Shown piece by piece: positions 24,207 to 38,326 of a DNA stretch of 64,000 nt. Location: the NCBI GenBank assembly GCA_033239525.1, contig BSYO01000003.1:8302001-8366000 (forward strand), in the 5' to 3' direction. Position 1 is the stretch's first letter; each line of letters starts with the position of its first letter. The notes beneath the pieces were generated by a model. It saw only the letters and a program-made list of their open reading frames with translations. It ran no database searches and had not been told where the DNA came from. The stretch comes from Nepenthes gracilis. Taxonomy: Eukaryota; Streptophyta; Magnoliopsida; Caryophyllales; Nepenthaceae. A program made the translations under genes and the position numbers.

Positions 24207-25534
24207 AAATTTATAATAGTTATATAGATATATTGGTGTAAGTTGCTAATACTGAGAGTCTCAACATGGTGTGTGCGCTTTCCATTAAGCCATATATCAT
24301 GATTAACAATTGATCGTGCCATGCCACCACTTTATGTTAATATAATTTAATACACGTGGCCATAATCTTATTATTTTTATTTTTTATTTTTATTATACTT
24401 TTTTAGTGCTTTGGAGTGTAAGCTTGAATTGAGTTTATATGGGGGAATTGATGATTGGGGTGTGAATCATGGTGTTCCTCTCGTGGTTGGATAGGCATGT
24501 CGAGTTTGTTTTCTAAAAAATCAAGGTAAAAAAGATGCTGTTTTTATTTTATTATTTATAAATATTGTTCTAATTTATTGATTTTGATGAATATAAATAT
24601 AAATTTAAAAAATAAAATTGAATGCAAGTTAAACAATTTTATTGGGTTTGATGCGTCATCTAATCCAAATTATTATATAGATTAGGGAGTTAAGAATTGT
24701 TCGATTGGTCTGACACGGGTCCGATCTTCATAAGCTCTTAATCTGAATTTTATACAACATAAAAAAAATACAGTTAAAAGATTGGCGAGACTTTATCCTC
24801 TACATATCCTCCAATACTCAAATCAGTAATCTTTTTTTGAAGAAAAAAGTGAGAGGATGCAAGTACAAATAATTGTAAAAAATAATTTTATTTATGATGT
24901 GTGCTTTGTAGAAAACGTCTTAATGGGAGAGAGATGGTGCACTTGAAACATCTTAGAATTATTTTTTTATTGGCTTTTATTTGGTTGAACGTCATCTAAT
25001 TATTTTATTAGAAAAGAATGGTTTATATAGAAGTTAGGGGCAGTTGACCTTTTCACCCAATCGTCTAAGAAAATGTCAGATGAATATGTGGACATTGTTC
25101 TATTTGTGGTTTTTAATTGGTAACCGAGTCCATTGAGTTAGAAATAAGAGAAGGAAATCGTTTCGATCGATTAGAGTTAGTTTTGTCTTCTTTCAAGAAG
25201 TAACGATTCGAATAAGACTGACAGGCCCGTTCATCAATTTTGGACCATCTGGGTCGATTGGACCTCTATTTTATTATGGGTTGAATTTTCTAACGGATTT
25301 TTTTTCTTGGACCATCAATAATTATACTCATCAAGATTTAAAATTATTCATCGTACACATAAGAAAAAAAATGCTATGTAATGTGATTTTTTTTATTGAT
25401 TTTAAGATATATAATAATTATTATAATTCTTTAATACAATCAAGTGATATAAAACTTTAAATTGTATACCATAATATTTTAGACTAGTGATATTTACGTG
25501 TCATTTTTGTAATAAAAATTATAATTGATTGATA
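24207..25534. other. Intergenic stretch with an inverted LTR fragment at about 24675-24835
   Basis: Mostly AT-rich. The segment GGTCTGACACGGGTCCGATC...CCTCCAATACTCAAAT is the complement of the 3' part of the LTRs at 21252 and 23487 (ATTTGAGTAT.GGAGGATAT...GATCGGA). No gene seen. Confidence 0.5.
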
Positions 25535-26220
25535 TGATCAGAAATGGGTCAACCCAATATACAAATGGGTAAAAGATTCAAATAATAACAACCCAATAGA
25601 AAACACATCTAAACTCATCACGTAAATAACATAACGCATGAGCTAAATGACATAACCTGAATAGCCAAATATTGAATGGTCATAATAGATCACTTAATGG
25701 CTAGATACAAGCAGCGGTTGAATCAATTAAGTAATTAGTAGCCATGCGATCATACTATTGATTTGAAGTGGCCATTACACATACAGATATCACCTCTTAC
25801 CACTAAAATGAAGCGGCACATGTCCACACATTGATTCGAGGCACTCACTAACCAAGCGACGCTTTACTATAAATAAAACATTACCCTCAAGAAAAAGATG
25901 ATAAGACAACTACAATCAAGAAAGAAGTCATATACTCTACTTGACAAGTATATAAATACAAAAAATACTCTACTAGTTGAGTACATAAAAATAAGTATTA
26001 CCCTCCATACAAAACTCTTTCCCATCATTTCTAAACTCTCGCATACGCTCTCTTACATCTTTCTTATCCGAATAAAAAAAGTTCTAATCTGAGTGTCGGA
26101 TGATAAGTTAAGAAGTGAGTCTCATATATCTCTTATCTCTTATTTGCTTTGTTATAGTGTATAAAATTTAAATTTAGAGTTACAAAAATCGTACCCGTAT
26201 TTGCCGAAATAATCAAGCAT
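25535..26220 (+). mobile_element. Solo-LTR-like relic related to the 21-24 kb element
   Basis: It starts near TGATCAGAAATGGGTCAACC. It has the same late block, CTGAGTGTCGGATGATAAGT...GTGAGTC...TTATTTG...GTGTATAAAATTTAAATTTAGAGTTACAAAAATCGTACCCGT, as the LTRs at 21252, 23487 and 29322. Borders are approximate and no TSD was identified. Confidence 0.45.
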
Positions 26221-29200
26221 GTCAATATGACTTATTAGTTTATATATTAATTTGGGTTTTTAATATACATTAATAATAAATAAATAATATTTTTATATCT
26301 ATTTTTTTACATGTATATATAAAATTGTCGGTTCTTATCTTTTCAAAAAATTTTAAAATTTTTTTAAAAGTTGAAATAATTATGAATGAAAATATATTAT
26401 GTAATTATTTAGCAGCATTGAAATAAACGGTGCATTATATGAAATTGTGGATAAAAGAAGAAATTAATGGAATCCAGTTGGCTATTGCGGTACTATGAGA
26501 ATGACAGGCTTCTGACCACAACTCCAGAAACTATAGAGGCTGTCGGTCACAGTTGGGGCAAAAAATATCTACTGGGATACCCTTGAATATCCCTCTATTT
26601 TAATCCAATAGTTCATAATTTTTAATTTTTTTTAAAAAAATAATTTTTAAAAAAAATTAAAAATTTGGATCATTTAATTAAAATTAGAGGGCTAACAAAA
26701 AGAAGAGTCGGCTCTCCCGTTCAGGGCTGCTTTTATCTCTCAATTTTAATGGATATACTATATATATATATATAAGATAATAATATCTAAAAAAATAAAT
26801 TATATGAAAGGAATAAAATAGATTTTATATATAAAATTGGATTATGAGAAAATTGTAGATTAATGATATGATAGTTTTGATTTATTTCTTTTTTTTGGGG
26901 GGGGGGGAGTGGGAAGAAAATTCTGAAATAGTGGGTTAAGCCCAATGGGCTCTGGGCTGATTATATAAAGTTCAGGCGACGGGCCCAATATCCATGCAGT
27001 GAAATAAATAGAATGTGAATGTATTTTAACAATATAAAATAAAAAAATAATAACTTCAATTAAACTCTCTAGAAGGCAAAGTTCGTAGCTCTCCTTGCAA
27101 CTCTAAAATTAGCTATTGCCACCGCTTGTGCTACTTCAGAAGAAAAAAACAATAAATATGAGCCAAATACTAGCTAGTAACACTGACTAAAATCAATAAC
27201 TGTAAAAATCATATGACCCAAAAAATTTATTCATTAATAGATAATTTAAATAGAAGGCAAGAAAATTATATATAAAAAGTAATAACTATTTAGGGATAAC
27301 AGTTAACGACATTAATAAATAATTATAATATCTCAGAGGATATTAATTGGATTCAACTGAATCGAAATATATCATGAGGTGTCAAAGTATCATAAATACT
27401 AAGGTGCACTCTCACTAGAGGGAGACATTGAAGATGAACCCAACGCCTCTCTTAGAGTTTTTGAAAATAAAATTTAACAGTATGTTATAATAATATGAGA
27501 TAATAATAAATCTTTATAGATTATATTCTGACATTGTAAATTAAATATTAACATATTTATATCTCTATTAGTTAGATATTTATTACGGGATTTTCAACAT
27601 GCACGATATGTTATCCCAAAGATTATGACCTAAACATGCCACACACTACTTGTGATGTCTCTCACCTGTGCTATTCTAAATATTATATGATATGTTAGTT
27701 ATAAAACCATAAGTATTTCACCTCATAATTAATCGACAGTCATTATAAAAAAATAAATTAGGTATCGAAAAGTATAGACTATACTAAAGACTTATAAACT
27801 CTTATTTGTTTAAATATCTTAGATTCTTTGTGTACTTTTCTTTACTTAGTTATAGAGTACTTAAAAATATATTTATGCAAATTGAATTGAAATAATTAAA
27901 AATAAGTAAACAAGAAAATTAAATAATCAACATGAGTACTCAAGTACTCCAATTGATCACTTCTCACAAGGCTCATAAACATCTGTTAACACTCAACATT
28001 AATCTAGAATCATAATTCTATATCTCAAAACCCTATGATTAAATCTACAATTTTAAATCAGCCTCTCTCACATTCAAACCTTTCTATTTGTATTCAAATA
28101 GTATTTTAGCCACCACTTTACGCTGAGCCTAATTCTCCAAGAAATCTGATCTAGTTTTTGAACCAAATTGTTATTTCTATCATAATAAAAGCCTTATAAC
28201 AATTTTTTATTCAATCATTCTTATAAAAAATTGATCAGATCAATCAAATTTATGAAATCTCCCAATTCTCGTACTCGAGCACTTTAAAATTGAAAGACGT
28301 TAAAACTCAACCCTATTCATTGGAGAGCTCCTATCTAGAGAGAGTCGCCAAGAATAAGAACCGGTCTTTCCATCTTTTGGTTGAATCAAAGTTTTTCTTA
28401 ATCAACACAAAATCAGGGCAAGGAGGGACTGAGATTCAGTCTACCCTATGATGAAATCTAAAAATTATTTTTACGACCTTGATGTTCAAAACTAGGCTAT
28501 AAATATGAGTAAAAATACATATAGAAACTAAAGACCTAATGTCATTTGGTTGCATCATTGCAATCGGGATGTGGAGAGCTATCGTAATTCTATATAGTTC
28601 TGGTGCTATTGGAAATGTGAACCCTCATTTGAGATGAGTCTCGTATATATATCCCTCTAGTGGAGAACAAGTTCTGCCACCCACTCTATGTAAGAGATAT
28701 ACCAACGAGTTCAAAATCCTGTATCAAACACAAAGGTAATCAACATCAGTTGATGTGAGAACTGACTGGATATCATTAACCCTAGGAGCCATTGGAAAAT
28801 ATGGATAAACTTTAAAAAGGAAAAGAAAATAAAAAGAGGTTCAAAGAGAACGAAGAATTGAAGGCTTTCAGAAAAGTGTGAGAATGAAAGATTTCAAATA
28901 ATTTAAAGCAAAATTGTTTAAATCAAAAGGTCTTCGTAGGAGAAAAATTTAAAAAGACGCGCCTCATCGTAACAGTAAGACATATCAAAGCCCCGTACAC
29001 TATACAACACATCAATCATCCGAAATTAATAATGATGACTGGTACAATTCCGATAACGACACGAGACTTGAAGAAGCTCACGTTTAATACTATTGCTGGT
29101 AGCACAGATGAAATCCGTCGGTTAGGAGCCCTCATCTGGATGCCTAATGAAACTCATCGGATTGAGAGTTCTCGTTCAACTAGTCAATGAAGTCCTTTGG

Positions 29201-29321
29201 ATTGAGAGTATGGATTCGGACAACTAACTATCTTTGGACATCATATCGAAAGGTTGAACTTTAAACTTTTCAGTATGGGGAGTTAATGATAGGTATAGTT
29301 GTTAGTGGCCTAAGAGAAACA
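26221..29321. other. AT-rich intergenic region, no gene recognised
   Basis: Contains a TA microsatellite (about 26757-26774), an 11-G run near 26896-26908 and paired GGGCT/AGCCC motifs at 26938-26990 (AAGCCCAATGGGCTCTGGGC) resembling promoter site II elements without a gene beside them. A loosely repeated phrase, AATGAAACTCATCGGATTGA / AATGAAGTCCTTTGGATTGA, occurs at 29145-29205. The GC-poor remainder could be decayed retroelement interior; no domain is readable. Confidence 0.4.
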
Positions 29322-29945
29322 TCTGTCAAAAAATTCGGCCCATATAGCCCAAAATTGGTATATGAGCCGATCGATCTTATCCAGATAGTTTATTTTCTGA
29401 ATTAAGACAAAATCGACTTAAACCGATTGGAACAAACAGTTTCCTATTCTTATCTGATTCAACAAATTTAATTGTCAATTAGGAACCGCCGACCAAACAA
29501 TATATTCTTATCCATCGAAACAATTCCTTAAACGGTTAGTAGGAAATATTAACTATCCCTTATTTTTATATAAACCTTTCTTTCCCAATATTAAAAGGGG
29601 GACAACACTCAACTAAAAGCCTAAAAAGCTAACAAATGACAATTCTAAGACGCTTCAAATGCACACTATCTCACTAAGACGCTTTCTATTCAACGCATAT
29701 CATAAAACCATTTTTTCAAATATTTTTATTTTACATCATTTTTTTCATATAGAAAAATTATTAATTTGAATGTCAGATGATATATTGGGGAGTGAGTCCT
29801 ATCAATTATTTAACTGTATATTTATTATATTATATATAATTCAAATTTGAGCATACGAAAACCGAACTCACGCCAGACCCATTGGACTGTATGAAATAGT
29901 TCTTGACTCTCTAATCCGTATAATAATTTAGATCCGATGAAATAT
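29322..29945 (+). mobile_element. Solo-LTR-like relic related to the 21-24 kb element
   Basis: It starts TGTCAAAAAATTCGGCCCAT (compare TGAACAATTTTGGCC in the 23487 LTR). It carries AATTTGAATGTCAGATGATATA...GTGAGTCC...TTCAAATTTGAGCATACGAAAACCGAACTCACGCCAG and ends around CTCTCTAATCCGTATAATAA. Borders approximate. Confidence 0.45.
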
Positions 29946-30950
29946 TAATTTTATATAGAAAAATGTTATGATATAAAATTGAAAATGGAAATCTTAAATT
30001 CTAACGCGTATTAAATTTATTGAAAATTGGATTACTCCATTGTAAATTGTATGTCAATTAATAAATTTATATCTGCATTCAATATTATGCAAGAATTTAC
30101 TTGAATGGAGATATTTTTTGAATAACATATGAGAGACACATGAAGAGAGCAGGATAGTCAGTGTCAACATAAGTAAAATTTTAGCAGCTGATGATCGATT
30201 AAATAGTACACATACATGAATTTTAATAGCAATTGTATTGGATCCGGGTATAAAGAGTACATGTTTGTAGAAGTCGTCCAAAAAAAAAATTTTTTTAGCA
30301 TTTAAATATTAACTGTCAGATATTCTTTTTTAAGATTAGTTTGGTTCTATTATTTTTAGAAAGAGAAACTTTAAGAGAGTTATTTTGTATAAGAATGAGT
30401 TTATTCAAATACTATAAGTATTAAATTGAGATAGGAAAAAGGAAAAAGAAAAAACAAGTAGAGGAAAATTTTTGCCACTTATAAGGATTTTAATTATGTT
30501 TCTTTTTTTATTATATTTTATTTTACTGTCATTTATTACTCGATTTATCTAAATTTATAATAAATTTGACAATGATTTTGAGAAAAATAATTATAGCTAG
30601 ATTCACATTTTATAATAAAGATTTTTTTTTGTAATTTTTTTCTAAATTAAAAAAAAATTATGTAAAATTATATATTTTTAATTATATAATTTATTATATA
30701 TATATATATCTCTTATTATTTAATCACCTTATAAAATTCAAATAAAAATATCCGATAATCCGCTACTAACAAGTGGAAAGTTTAGATTCACTGAGCCCAG
30801 TGGGGCCCATTTACAAATGCCTCCTAAGAACATCAAATGATGAGTCCGTGATAGGACTTTAAAACGTAACCCTTGAAAAATGATTCAATAAAATTATGAA
30901 TTAATTTTAAAAGTCATAAGTTTTTTATTTTGTTAAAACTTTTTATAATT
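29946..30950. other. AT-rich intergenic region
   Basis: No coding sequence recognised. A T/A homopolymer pair (AAAAAAAAATTTTTTT) lies at 30280-30296. Confidence 0.5.
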
Positions 30951-30955
30951 GAAAT

Positions 30956-31954
30956 TGTTAGAGACATTTATCTTATTGACATATTCCGTAACCATATGTA
31001 TTATTGTATCGATGTCGAGTTGTGGGTTATCCGGTTTAAAAATTCCCAGTTCAGTACCTCCGTCGGCGAACCATCCAAGTCTCGGTCCGCCGCCATGAGC
31101 TCGTTTCCCACTCGAGCGCAAAAAACAAAATGGTGGCTGCTCGCCTGTCGCTCGCTAGCCGCTCGAGCTGAAAAAACAGTAGGATGCCCGCTCACTTCGC
31201 CTCCGCCGCCGCCGCGCCGCCGCCGAGCCGGTGCAACGGTAGATTTTTTTTGAACGCGTTTTGGCTCCACTATAAATTCATACCTTATTTTCTTGAAACC
31301 CTAAGCACGCCACAGCCTTTGTTGACATCTTGTGAAGCCATTAAACTTGAGAAGAAAGCCTTACATACTTCATTGATTTAGCTTCTCTTGAGAAAACCAA
31401 AAGACATAACTTTAAACTTCATGATCTAAGGAATTTTCTCACCATTTTTTTTTCTTCTTCCATTCAAACTTTCATCCTTCTACCTTCGTTGGAGACATTG
31501 GTTCGTGAAGAAGGAGATCCGATCGTGGTTGACAATTTAAGTGGCACGAGAGGGAAGATTGACGTGAAGACCGGAAGGTGTCCGGTTCCGTTGCCACGGG
31601 CAAATCGAAGGAGTTTCTTGGTAGAAATCACGTGACGGGAGTAAGTCGGCTAGGTTAGCGCGTCGTTACCACCCGGTCTGTAAGTTGATTATCATAGTGC
31701 ATTGTTTCCCTGGCCGCTGAAGCTCGGAGTATTTTTCTCGATTACCGTGGGTATCGAGTTTTCACTTCGTCACCAAAAATCGCATCTTTATCTTTATTAC
31801 TTATAATTATTTGTATCGTGTATGCTTGGTTTCTCGTTAACATATAGAATTAAATATCCTTTACGTGTATCGGATATTTATATATATTGCTTCCGTTATT
31901 TTTTTAACGGCGTCGAAATTTAATTATTTACGATTAGCACAATGTGCTTTTTCA
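30956..31954 (+). mobile_element. Copia-type solo LTR with perfect 5-bp target duplication
   Basis: 999 bp, starting TGTTAGAGACATTTATCTTA and ending AATGTGCTTTTTCA, flanked by GAAAT on both sides (30951-30955 and 31955-31959). The start TGTTAGAGACAT followed by GACATATTCCGTAACCATAT is of Ty1/Copia type. It has a TATA-like CACTATAAATTC at about 31267 and a conserved 3' part (CACGTGACGGGAGTAAGTCG, GATTACCGTGGGTATCGAGT, TTTCACTTCGTCACC) shared with the inverted copy at 52617-53614. The open frames at 30930-31381 lie within the LTR and are not genes. Confidence 0.88.
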
Positions 31955-32467
31955 GAAATAATTATCCCTCGGGAGCTACAATTATTAGAGAAATAAAAAT
32001 ATTAACAACAAAAAATGGATAATATTTTTTTTTAATTTTTTGAGCTTAGAGAATTATAATTTTTATTCGGCCACCAAAAATCACCACCCCACCAACAACC
32101 AATCAGACATCAATCGCCACTGGTGACGATCACATCGTGCACGCGGCATCACAATTTCACACCAATAAAATTTGGTTCCGCATGAAATATTTATTTTAAT
32201 ATCTTTTATCCGATGTTTGATTAAAAAAAATAAAAATTTTATTTATTTATTATTATTTTTTAATAATAGATATTTTTTTATTTGATTATAAATTTATCTA
32301 AAAATAAATTTTTTTATAAAAATAATATAAAAATAACTATTTTTATGTATTATTATTATTATTAGATTTGATTATTATTATTATTGTTATTATTATTATT
32401 ATTAGCCTTGATTATTATTATTATTACTATTATCATTATTATTATCCAAACTTCAAACAGATTCAGA
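31955..32467. repeat. AT-rich stretch with imperfect TTA microsatellite
   Basis: The microsatellite runs from about 32346 to 32448, interrupted by GATTTG and GCCTTG units. The rest is AT-rich without features. Confidence 0.7.
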
Positions 32468-33608
32468 TGATCCTCTTGTCTTGACTCCGGCTCCGTTCCC
32501 CGAGTTGGATCCTGCACACCACTAAACAAAACAGGAGGTCAGCGTGTTCGGCGGGAAGTTGTCCCATCGAAAACATTTCGACGCTCAAGTCAGTCAAACA
32601 GTTTTCAAAAGGAAAAAAACTGAAATTGAGAGAAAAAGAGAGAGGCAAAGTGAGTATTTGTTCCAAATGTAAGAGTGACGTGAGGTCTTCTTGAATCTAG
32701 ATGGTGGGAAGGTAGTAAACGGTCGTGAGGGCTCGCTTGTTGCCTTAGGATTTTTGGAGAATGTGGGTGGCAGAAGGCAGATATCTGAGAGCTCTCGTTC
32801 GTATTGTAGAGAGCGTATGCAGTTGAAAGTGTTACGGAAAGCATGCTTTGAATGATGATTACATGGCTTCTTTTGTAACTGAGAGGACGATCCTCCTTCT
32901 TTGGAATGAGTGATTGCCTTCCTGATCTGCTGGCGGGCTTGCCTTCTGGAGCAGATGCCAGTTGCCAAGTTGATCGTGATTGTTTCCTTGTGAGGCGGCC
33001 AACAGCTTTCCAAACCGTGCTCTTTCCTTTCGTGCATGTTGCCGTTGAAAAGCCTAGGCTGGCAAAGATTTGGAGAAAATTCGGTGCTTTCCTTATATGG
33101 GAGGCGCCAATATTGCCAATATTCTTTTTGGTGCCAGTTGGGATCGTGAAATATCATTGGAAAGCCGTTGCTGGCCTTTTGATGATTTGTGAGCCTAAAC
33201 GGGTCAAGCCCGTCACTGTTGAAAGGCTTCCTGGGGCCCAACGTGGAAAACGCGGACGGTCAACGTTCAAGTTGACCGGCAGCGTGCGTGTTGGCCGCCC
33301 TCGTGGAAGATGTCAGTTATTAGCCATCTGATGGGCCATGGGCCTGAGTGAGTTAGGCCCATTACTATAGTAAAGCCTCTTTGGGCCCAATGCGCATAAG
33401 GCGGAAGGTCAACGTTTGAGTTGACCATCCGCTTGAGAGTTGGCCGCCCGAACGGTCAACGCCTACGTTGATCGTTCTGGACTTTTCAGCTTTTTGGCCT
33501 ATTTTCCAATTGGGCATGTTTTCTCAATTGGGCCATTAGAGTGTTGACCGTCGTCTTGGGCCTTTGTTGACTTTTTGGGGTCAACCATTTTTAGTATACC
33601 TATAACTA
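32468..33608 (-). mobile_element. LTR (probable solo), copy 2 of the family at 1-769
   Basis: Collinear with 1-769 and in the same orientation. On the minus strand it begins near TAGTTATAGGTATACT and ends near GAGGATCA. Close to its end it has GACTTGAGCGTCGAAATGTT, the ACTTGAGCGTCGGAG-type motif common near the 3' end of plant Gypsy LTRs. The 215-codon antisense frame (32594-33241) and the 141-codon sense frame (32906-33331) are by-products of this GC-rich LTR. No TSD found; borders approximate. Confidence 0.58.
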
Positions 33609-33875
33609 TTTTTATCTTATTCCTTATACTATTTTACAAACCAAATATTAGAATACTAATTTCTATCTTATTTTATTTCAACAACCAATTATGAAAATAA
33701 AAATTCTAACTCTATTCCTATCCTATTTGATTCCGTTGGATCAACTATTATATTTTGACATTATTTTATTTTGACAACTAAACGTATCATTATAGTAATC
33801 CTTATTGTTATATCATAGTTATTCCTTTTAGGTGATTAAATAAATAAATAATTTATTTTATCATGATAATATTTT

Positions 33876-34010
33876 CTATAAAGCTTCTAATTCCTCGATC
33901 AGGGAATTAGAAAAGGCCATTCGTCTTCCCTCCTCAATTAGCCTTTGTTGCCTTTCTTTAATAAGCCTTCCAGCCTCCTTTCTATTGTCTTTTTTGTAGA
34001 AACAATCGGG
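33876..34010 (-). pseudogene. Short unidentified coding-like fragment
   Basis: A minus-strand frame of 44 residues bounded by TAA (34011-34013) and TAG (33876-33878). The composition is helix-like and charged (KKDNRKEAGRLIKERQQRL, then IEEGRRMAFSNSLIEELEAL) and unlike the surrounding AT-rich translation. It could be a terminal exon or a relic of one. I do not recognise the protein and see no acceptor site directly upstream. Confidence 0.25.
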
Positions 34011-37000
34011 TTAACCCTGACGGCCAAATTCTACATTATAAAATACTAACATCAATATATTTTTATTAAAGATTAACATTATAATATTATATTTTAAATA
34101 TTTATTTTAATAAAATTATATAAATAAATAATATATTATGTCATTTAAAATGGCTAAACGACACCTAAAAGATGGTAAATCATGCCGTTGTAAGAGCAAT
34201 CCTCTTACATTGGTGTACGTTTAAAAAAGAGAAGCAAAAAGGAGTAATGACAGGCTATCAAGCGGAGCAGCCTACACCAACGGTGGCCTGCGGTGGGGCT
34301 AGCCAGAGATTTTTGGGGCATAATGGCGTTGCAGCCTTCTTAAGTGGGACCGCCTCCATTGTCATAAGCTTTTAGACAATAAGTCAGCGGAACGCAATTT
34401 TTGACTTATCTAAGAAAATAGAAAAAATAAATAAAATAAAGAGAGGAAGAGACTGCAGGAATGTGTGTGGAGTTCATGTGAATGCCCAGCGGCAGCACCA
34501 GTAACCCGTTAATAGCACGACAAAGAGGCTGAGAATTGCAGGATCTTTTAGGGGAAAAAACTAGCCAGCGTGTTATAATATCATTTTTTATAATAATATT
34601 TGTTAATTATAAATATATATATGTTTGCCTAAATTGTACAAAACATATAATAAAATTTTATTTAATTATAATTTATACTAATAAAATTAAATTTAAATAA
34701 ATTCAGAATATATGATGTTGGTAAATTATTTTCTTGTATAAATGATTCATTATAATATTTACTTTAAAATGTGTGCTTTATTTGTTTTATGAGCTATAAA
34801 AAAATCAACTATGGTGTGTAAGTCTTTTATTGACTCTAATGCATATCTCAAATTTAGATTCTGGCCTAAAAAAATTCAGAATTAGCTTTTTAACCTTTTC
34901 ACATAAATTTTGCACACTACAAGCTGAAATAACAATTTAGATGATTGAAATAATTGTCTAAATTATCCTCCAATACGAAGTCGACAAATAATTCTAACAA
35001 ATGAATTAGAGAAATAGGAGATTGGAGAATTGGGCTTTGAGAAAATATTTTATGGGGAGGAGGTATTTTGCATGACAAATGTGCTAGACTAAATGTTACG
35101 GGATGGATATTAAATCATACCGATTGTAAAAATTAGCAAGCGATCAACTGTTTTGAGATTCTAATCTATCCAAATGTGCTAGATCTTCCCATGACCATAA
35201 GATTCCATATTCTTGGATTGTAAAATTACAAGATCATTTACTTACCAAAAAAAAAAAAAAAAAAATTGCAAAATCATCAAATGCTTTTATTGGGTTAAAG
35301 GGCAATGTCTTTGCAAGGGTGATGGGCTTGTTCAAGGGCTAGTCCAGTAACCTTGGGCAACCGATCATTTATTTTTTGAAGCGTTCTTCGTCATTTCACA
35401 GCAATCAATATCCTTTTAATGAGATGGTGCCTTTGGATTAATTGCCATATTTATTAGTGTAATTTAGTGGACAATTCTACAATATTTTACTAACTAGAGT
35501 TTTAATTTTGGATCAAAATTTTAATTTTAGATCTTATAGACGTGTGTTTAGTAATTAGTTGTGAATGATTTATTGATTAGAGTCCAAAAGTTAGACCGTT
35601 TATCATCAATTTTGATATTTACTTGCCATGTTCATTGAAGTGAATTTAGTAAGTAATATCGAATAATCTTTTAGAAGATTATTTTGATGTGAATCATTTT
35701 TCTAGTGCTAGCTATATTTTGATTTTTTTAACTTTTTGATAATTCGGTCATTTAATCACTTAATTATTAAATTTATCGCTGAATTCTTTGAATTTGAGTT
35801 GACTAATGGAGGCCTGATCTTTCAATCGAGTGGTTGATAATTCGATATTTGATAATCTACACCCTTCATCTTGTTCTCAACCCAAAGCCGATGGATTTTG
35901 TGTTAACAATTTATATGGCATAAATAACCGTAAAAGCGGAATAAAGAATCATATACTGACCTCCCGCCATTTGTTTCATCTGTTTTTTTCGAATCTGGAT
36001 TTGCCTGATTTTGAATTTTTGGACACTCATTCTCTCTTCTAGACGGTGTATTAGTGAGAGTGGATTCCAGTGACAAAACCATTGCTAATATTTATAAGGC
36101 AAAACCATCAATTACCTTCAGTAACAGATGAAATGAAAACCTTCAATGGATAATAATGGGCTCAATAATGAAGGGTTATCAACAATTAACATAGATTATA
36201 AATATTTCATCAATTGAAAGAAACGTTGAAAGAATTCCAACAGCCAAATGTCGACGTTGGGCAACTGGAATGTCGGCCATTGATGTTGCAGAAACAGTAG
36301 CATCCAACATTTTGATCAATTTGAATTTTAGCAAAATCTAATGGAGTCTAAGATGGAAAGGCATGTCTATTTAGAATAATTGCATCTCCTCACATCACTT
36401 TTAAACAGTCACATTTACGTGTATGGTTTTAAAAACACATATCTATTCAAATAAATTTTAGTTTAAATAATTATATTTATTTAAATAATTATATCTGTTT
36501 AAATAATTATATATATCCAAATATTCACATTTGGTATTTAAAAAATGCCCTAACACGAGCTACCTAACTCTGGCTAAATTCAATCCTGTACTTGTACGTT
36601 TAGAACCGTCTCAAGCTGCCATTTATTCTCTTTTTCAAGGAGAAAAAAATGCAACTCAAAATTTTAAAATGCCATTAGAAAAATAAAAAATGCCCGATAA
36701 ATAAGGCTCTCATATCTTATATTTTGAATAAACTCAAATATTTTTAAAGTATTATAGATAATATTTTTATAATTTAAACATATAACCTTCAAAATATCCA
36801 TATTATTTGTGTCATTTTAATTGGCTTCACTACCTATAATGCACATTAGCCTTTGATAATTGACAATTAAATAAGCCAGTTACCTATGAATAAATTGAAA
36901 TTACAGGCATTTTATGGTGTCTCATAAATATAAATTATGACCGATTGAGTTAAACTTTTAGATTAAAAATAATATTTAACACTTAAATGTGCTTATTGTT

Positions 37001-38324
37001 ATGCGTGTTTGTACGGATATTAAAGTATTTATATTTATCTTAATTGTTCTGCGCCATTCTAATGTCAGGATTTGCAGCGGGCTAATTATTATTTACACTT
37101 TATTGGGTAGGATCTTTCAAATATACTCTCAAATGTTTTAATTATTACTGAGCAACTTATTTTTAAAAAAAGATAAAAAAAAAATTATTTTTTATATTTT
37201 AATTATTTATTTTTAAATAAATAATTATAATTTATTTACCTTAAAATAATTAATTTTAACTAATTATATATTTTTTAAAATCGATTTTTACTGGAGGTGG
37301 ACCTGCCCCCAAGCGTAATAAAAACATCAAATGGACAATGAATTAAAATTAAATTATCACATTTCACTATCAGTTTTAGAAATCTTCTTCCTCGATCTAC
37401 TCAACTTGGATAAGTATTTAGTCTCCGTTGGTATAAAATAATTAACACAATTTTTTATTTGTCATTTATATATATAATTTAATTAATTTCAAATAATATA
37501 AAATTAATATTAATAGATGAATAATATAAATTTTACCGTTGTTTAACTTTATTCACATTAGTGACATATTTTTATGTGGGTCCTGAAAAATAAATTTTAA
37601 TTAAAATAAAAAGTTATTTTTTAAAATTTATTTATTATTAATTTTTAATTGATAATCAGTACTTATTAATAAAAATTTTTACCTGAAAATTATACTATTG
37701 TCAACTAATAACACATGCTACCGTTGCAATTGCTAGTCGAAAGCATCTTAACGTCCGTCGGTCGTTGCCTCATTGATGTCTACTGTTACGTGGTATAACA
37801 GCATTTGAATCTTTGACACGTCAGATATTATAAATTATCAAAATGAATTATTCTATTTAAAAAAATTTTCTATTACAAATATAAAAATATTTTTCTTAAA
37901 AAAATAATTTTTATTTGATTTTTTTTTTTTTTGATATTCCATACACTCTGACGATGAGTCCTCGGGCGGATTCCCATAGACGGAGAAGGCAGGGTAAATG
38001 CTGGACCGCTGACACTTTGCAGGCGTCCGAAAGCAACAAGACATACGATCCCTAAATCAAGGCCCAACCTCAAGGCCAGCCCATGACTTGCGTGATTTTT
38101 ATGCGGCTAAGTGATAAAATTTTGAGCTGTGCTAAAAGAAAATATTATTTAATTATTTTTAAGAATAACTATAAAAATAAATTATTTTATTTATTCATAT
38201 GTTTATATTTTTATACACATGTCCATAACATCGAATCTTTGGAAGAGGCAGTGTTTAAATTATTACACCAATCGTACATGTCAAAACTTGGGACCTATAT
38301 ATCAGGACTTTAGTTGTCGATTTT
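34011..38324. other. Long intergenic region, no gene recognised
   Basis: A GC-richer patch at 34170-34380 carries a 67-codon frame with no recognisable domain. A poly-A run lies at 35246-35265. A patch at 35830-36045 has a 70-codon frame and the phrase AACCGTAAAAGCGGAATAAA, not identifiable. Another GC-richer patch (37930-38090) gives an antisense frame, CLVAFGRLQSVSGPAF, also not identified. The rest is AT-rich. Confidence 0.4.
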
Positions 38325-38326
38325 GA

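Noticed and set aside
26935..26995. Site II-like promoter (AAGCCCAATGGGCT) with TATATAAAG
   Set aside because: No open reading frame or splice structure follows on either strand within reach; left as a description only.
30930..31381. Several frames on both strands near 31 kb, including a Pro/Ala-rich one
   Set aside because: All inside the Copia solo LTR whose borders are fixed by the GAAAT duplication.
32594..33331. 215- and 141-codon frames on opposite strands
   Set aside because: Both arise from a GC-richer LTR that is repeated at the left edge; no domain and no conserved codon pattern.
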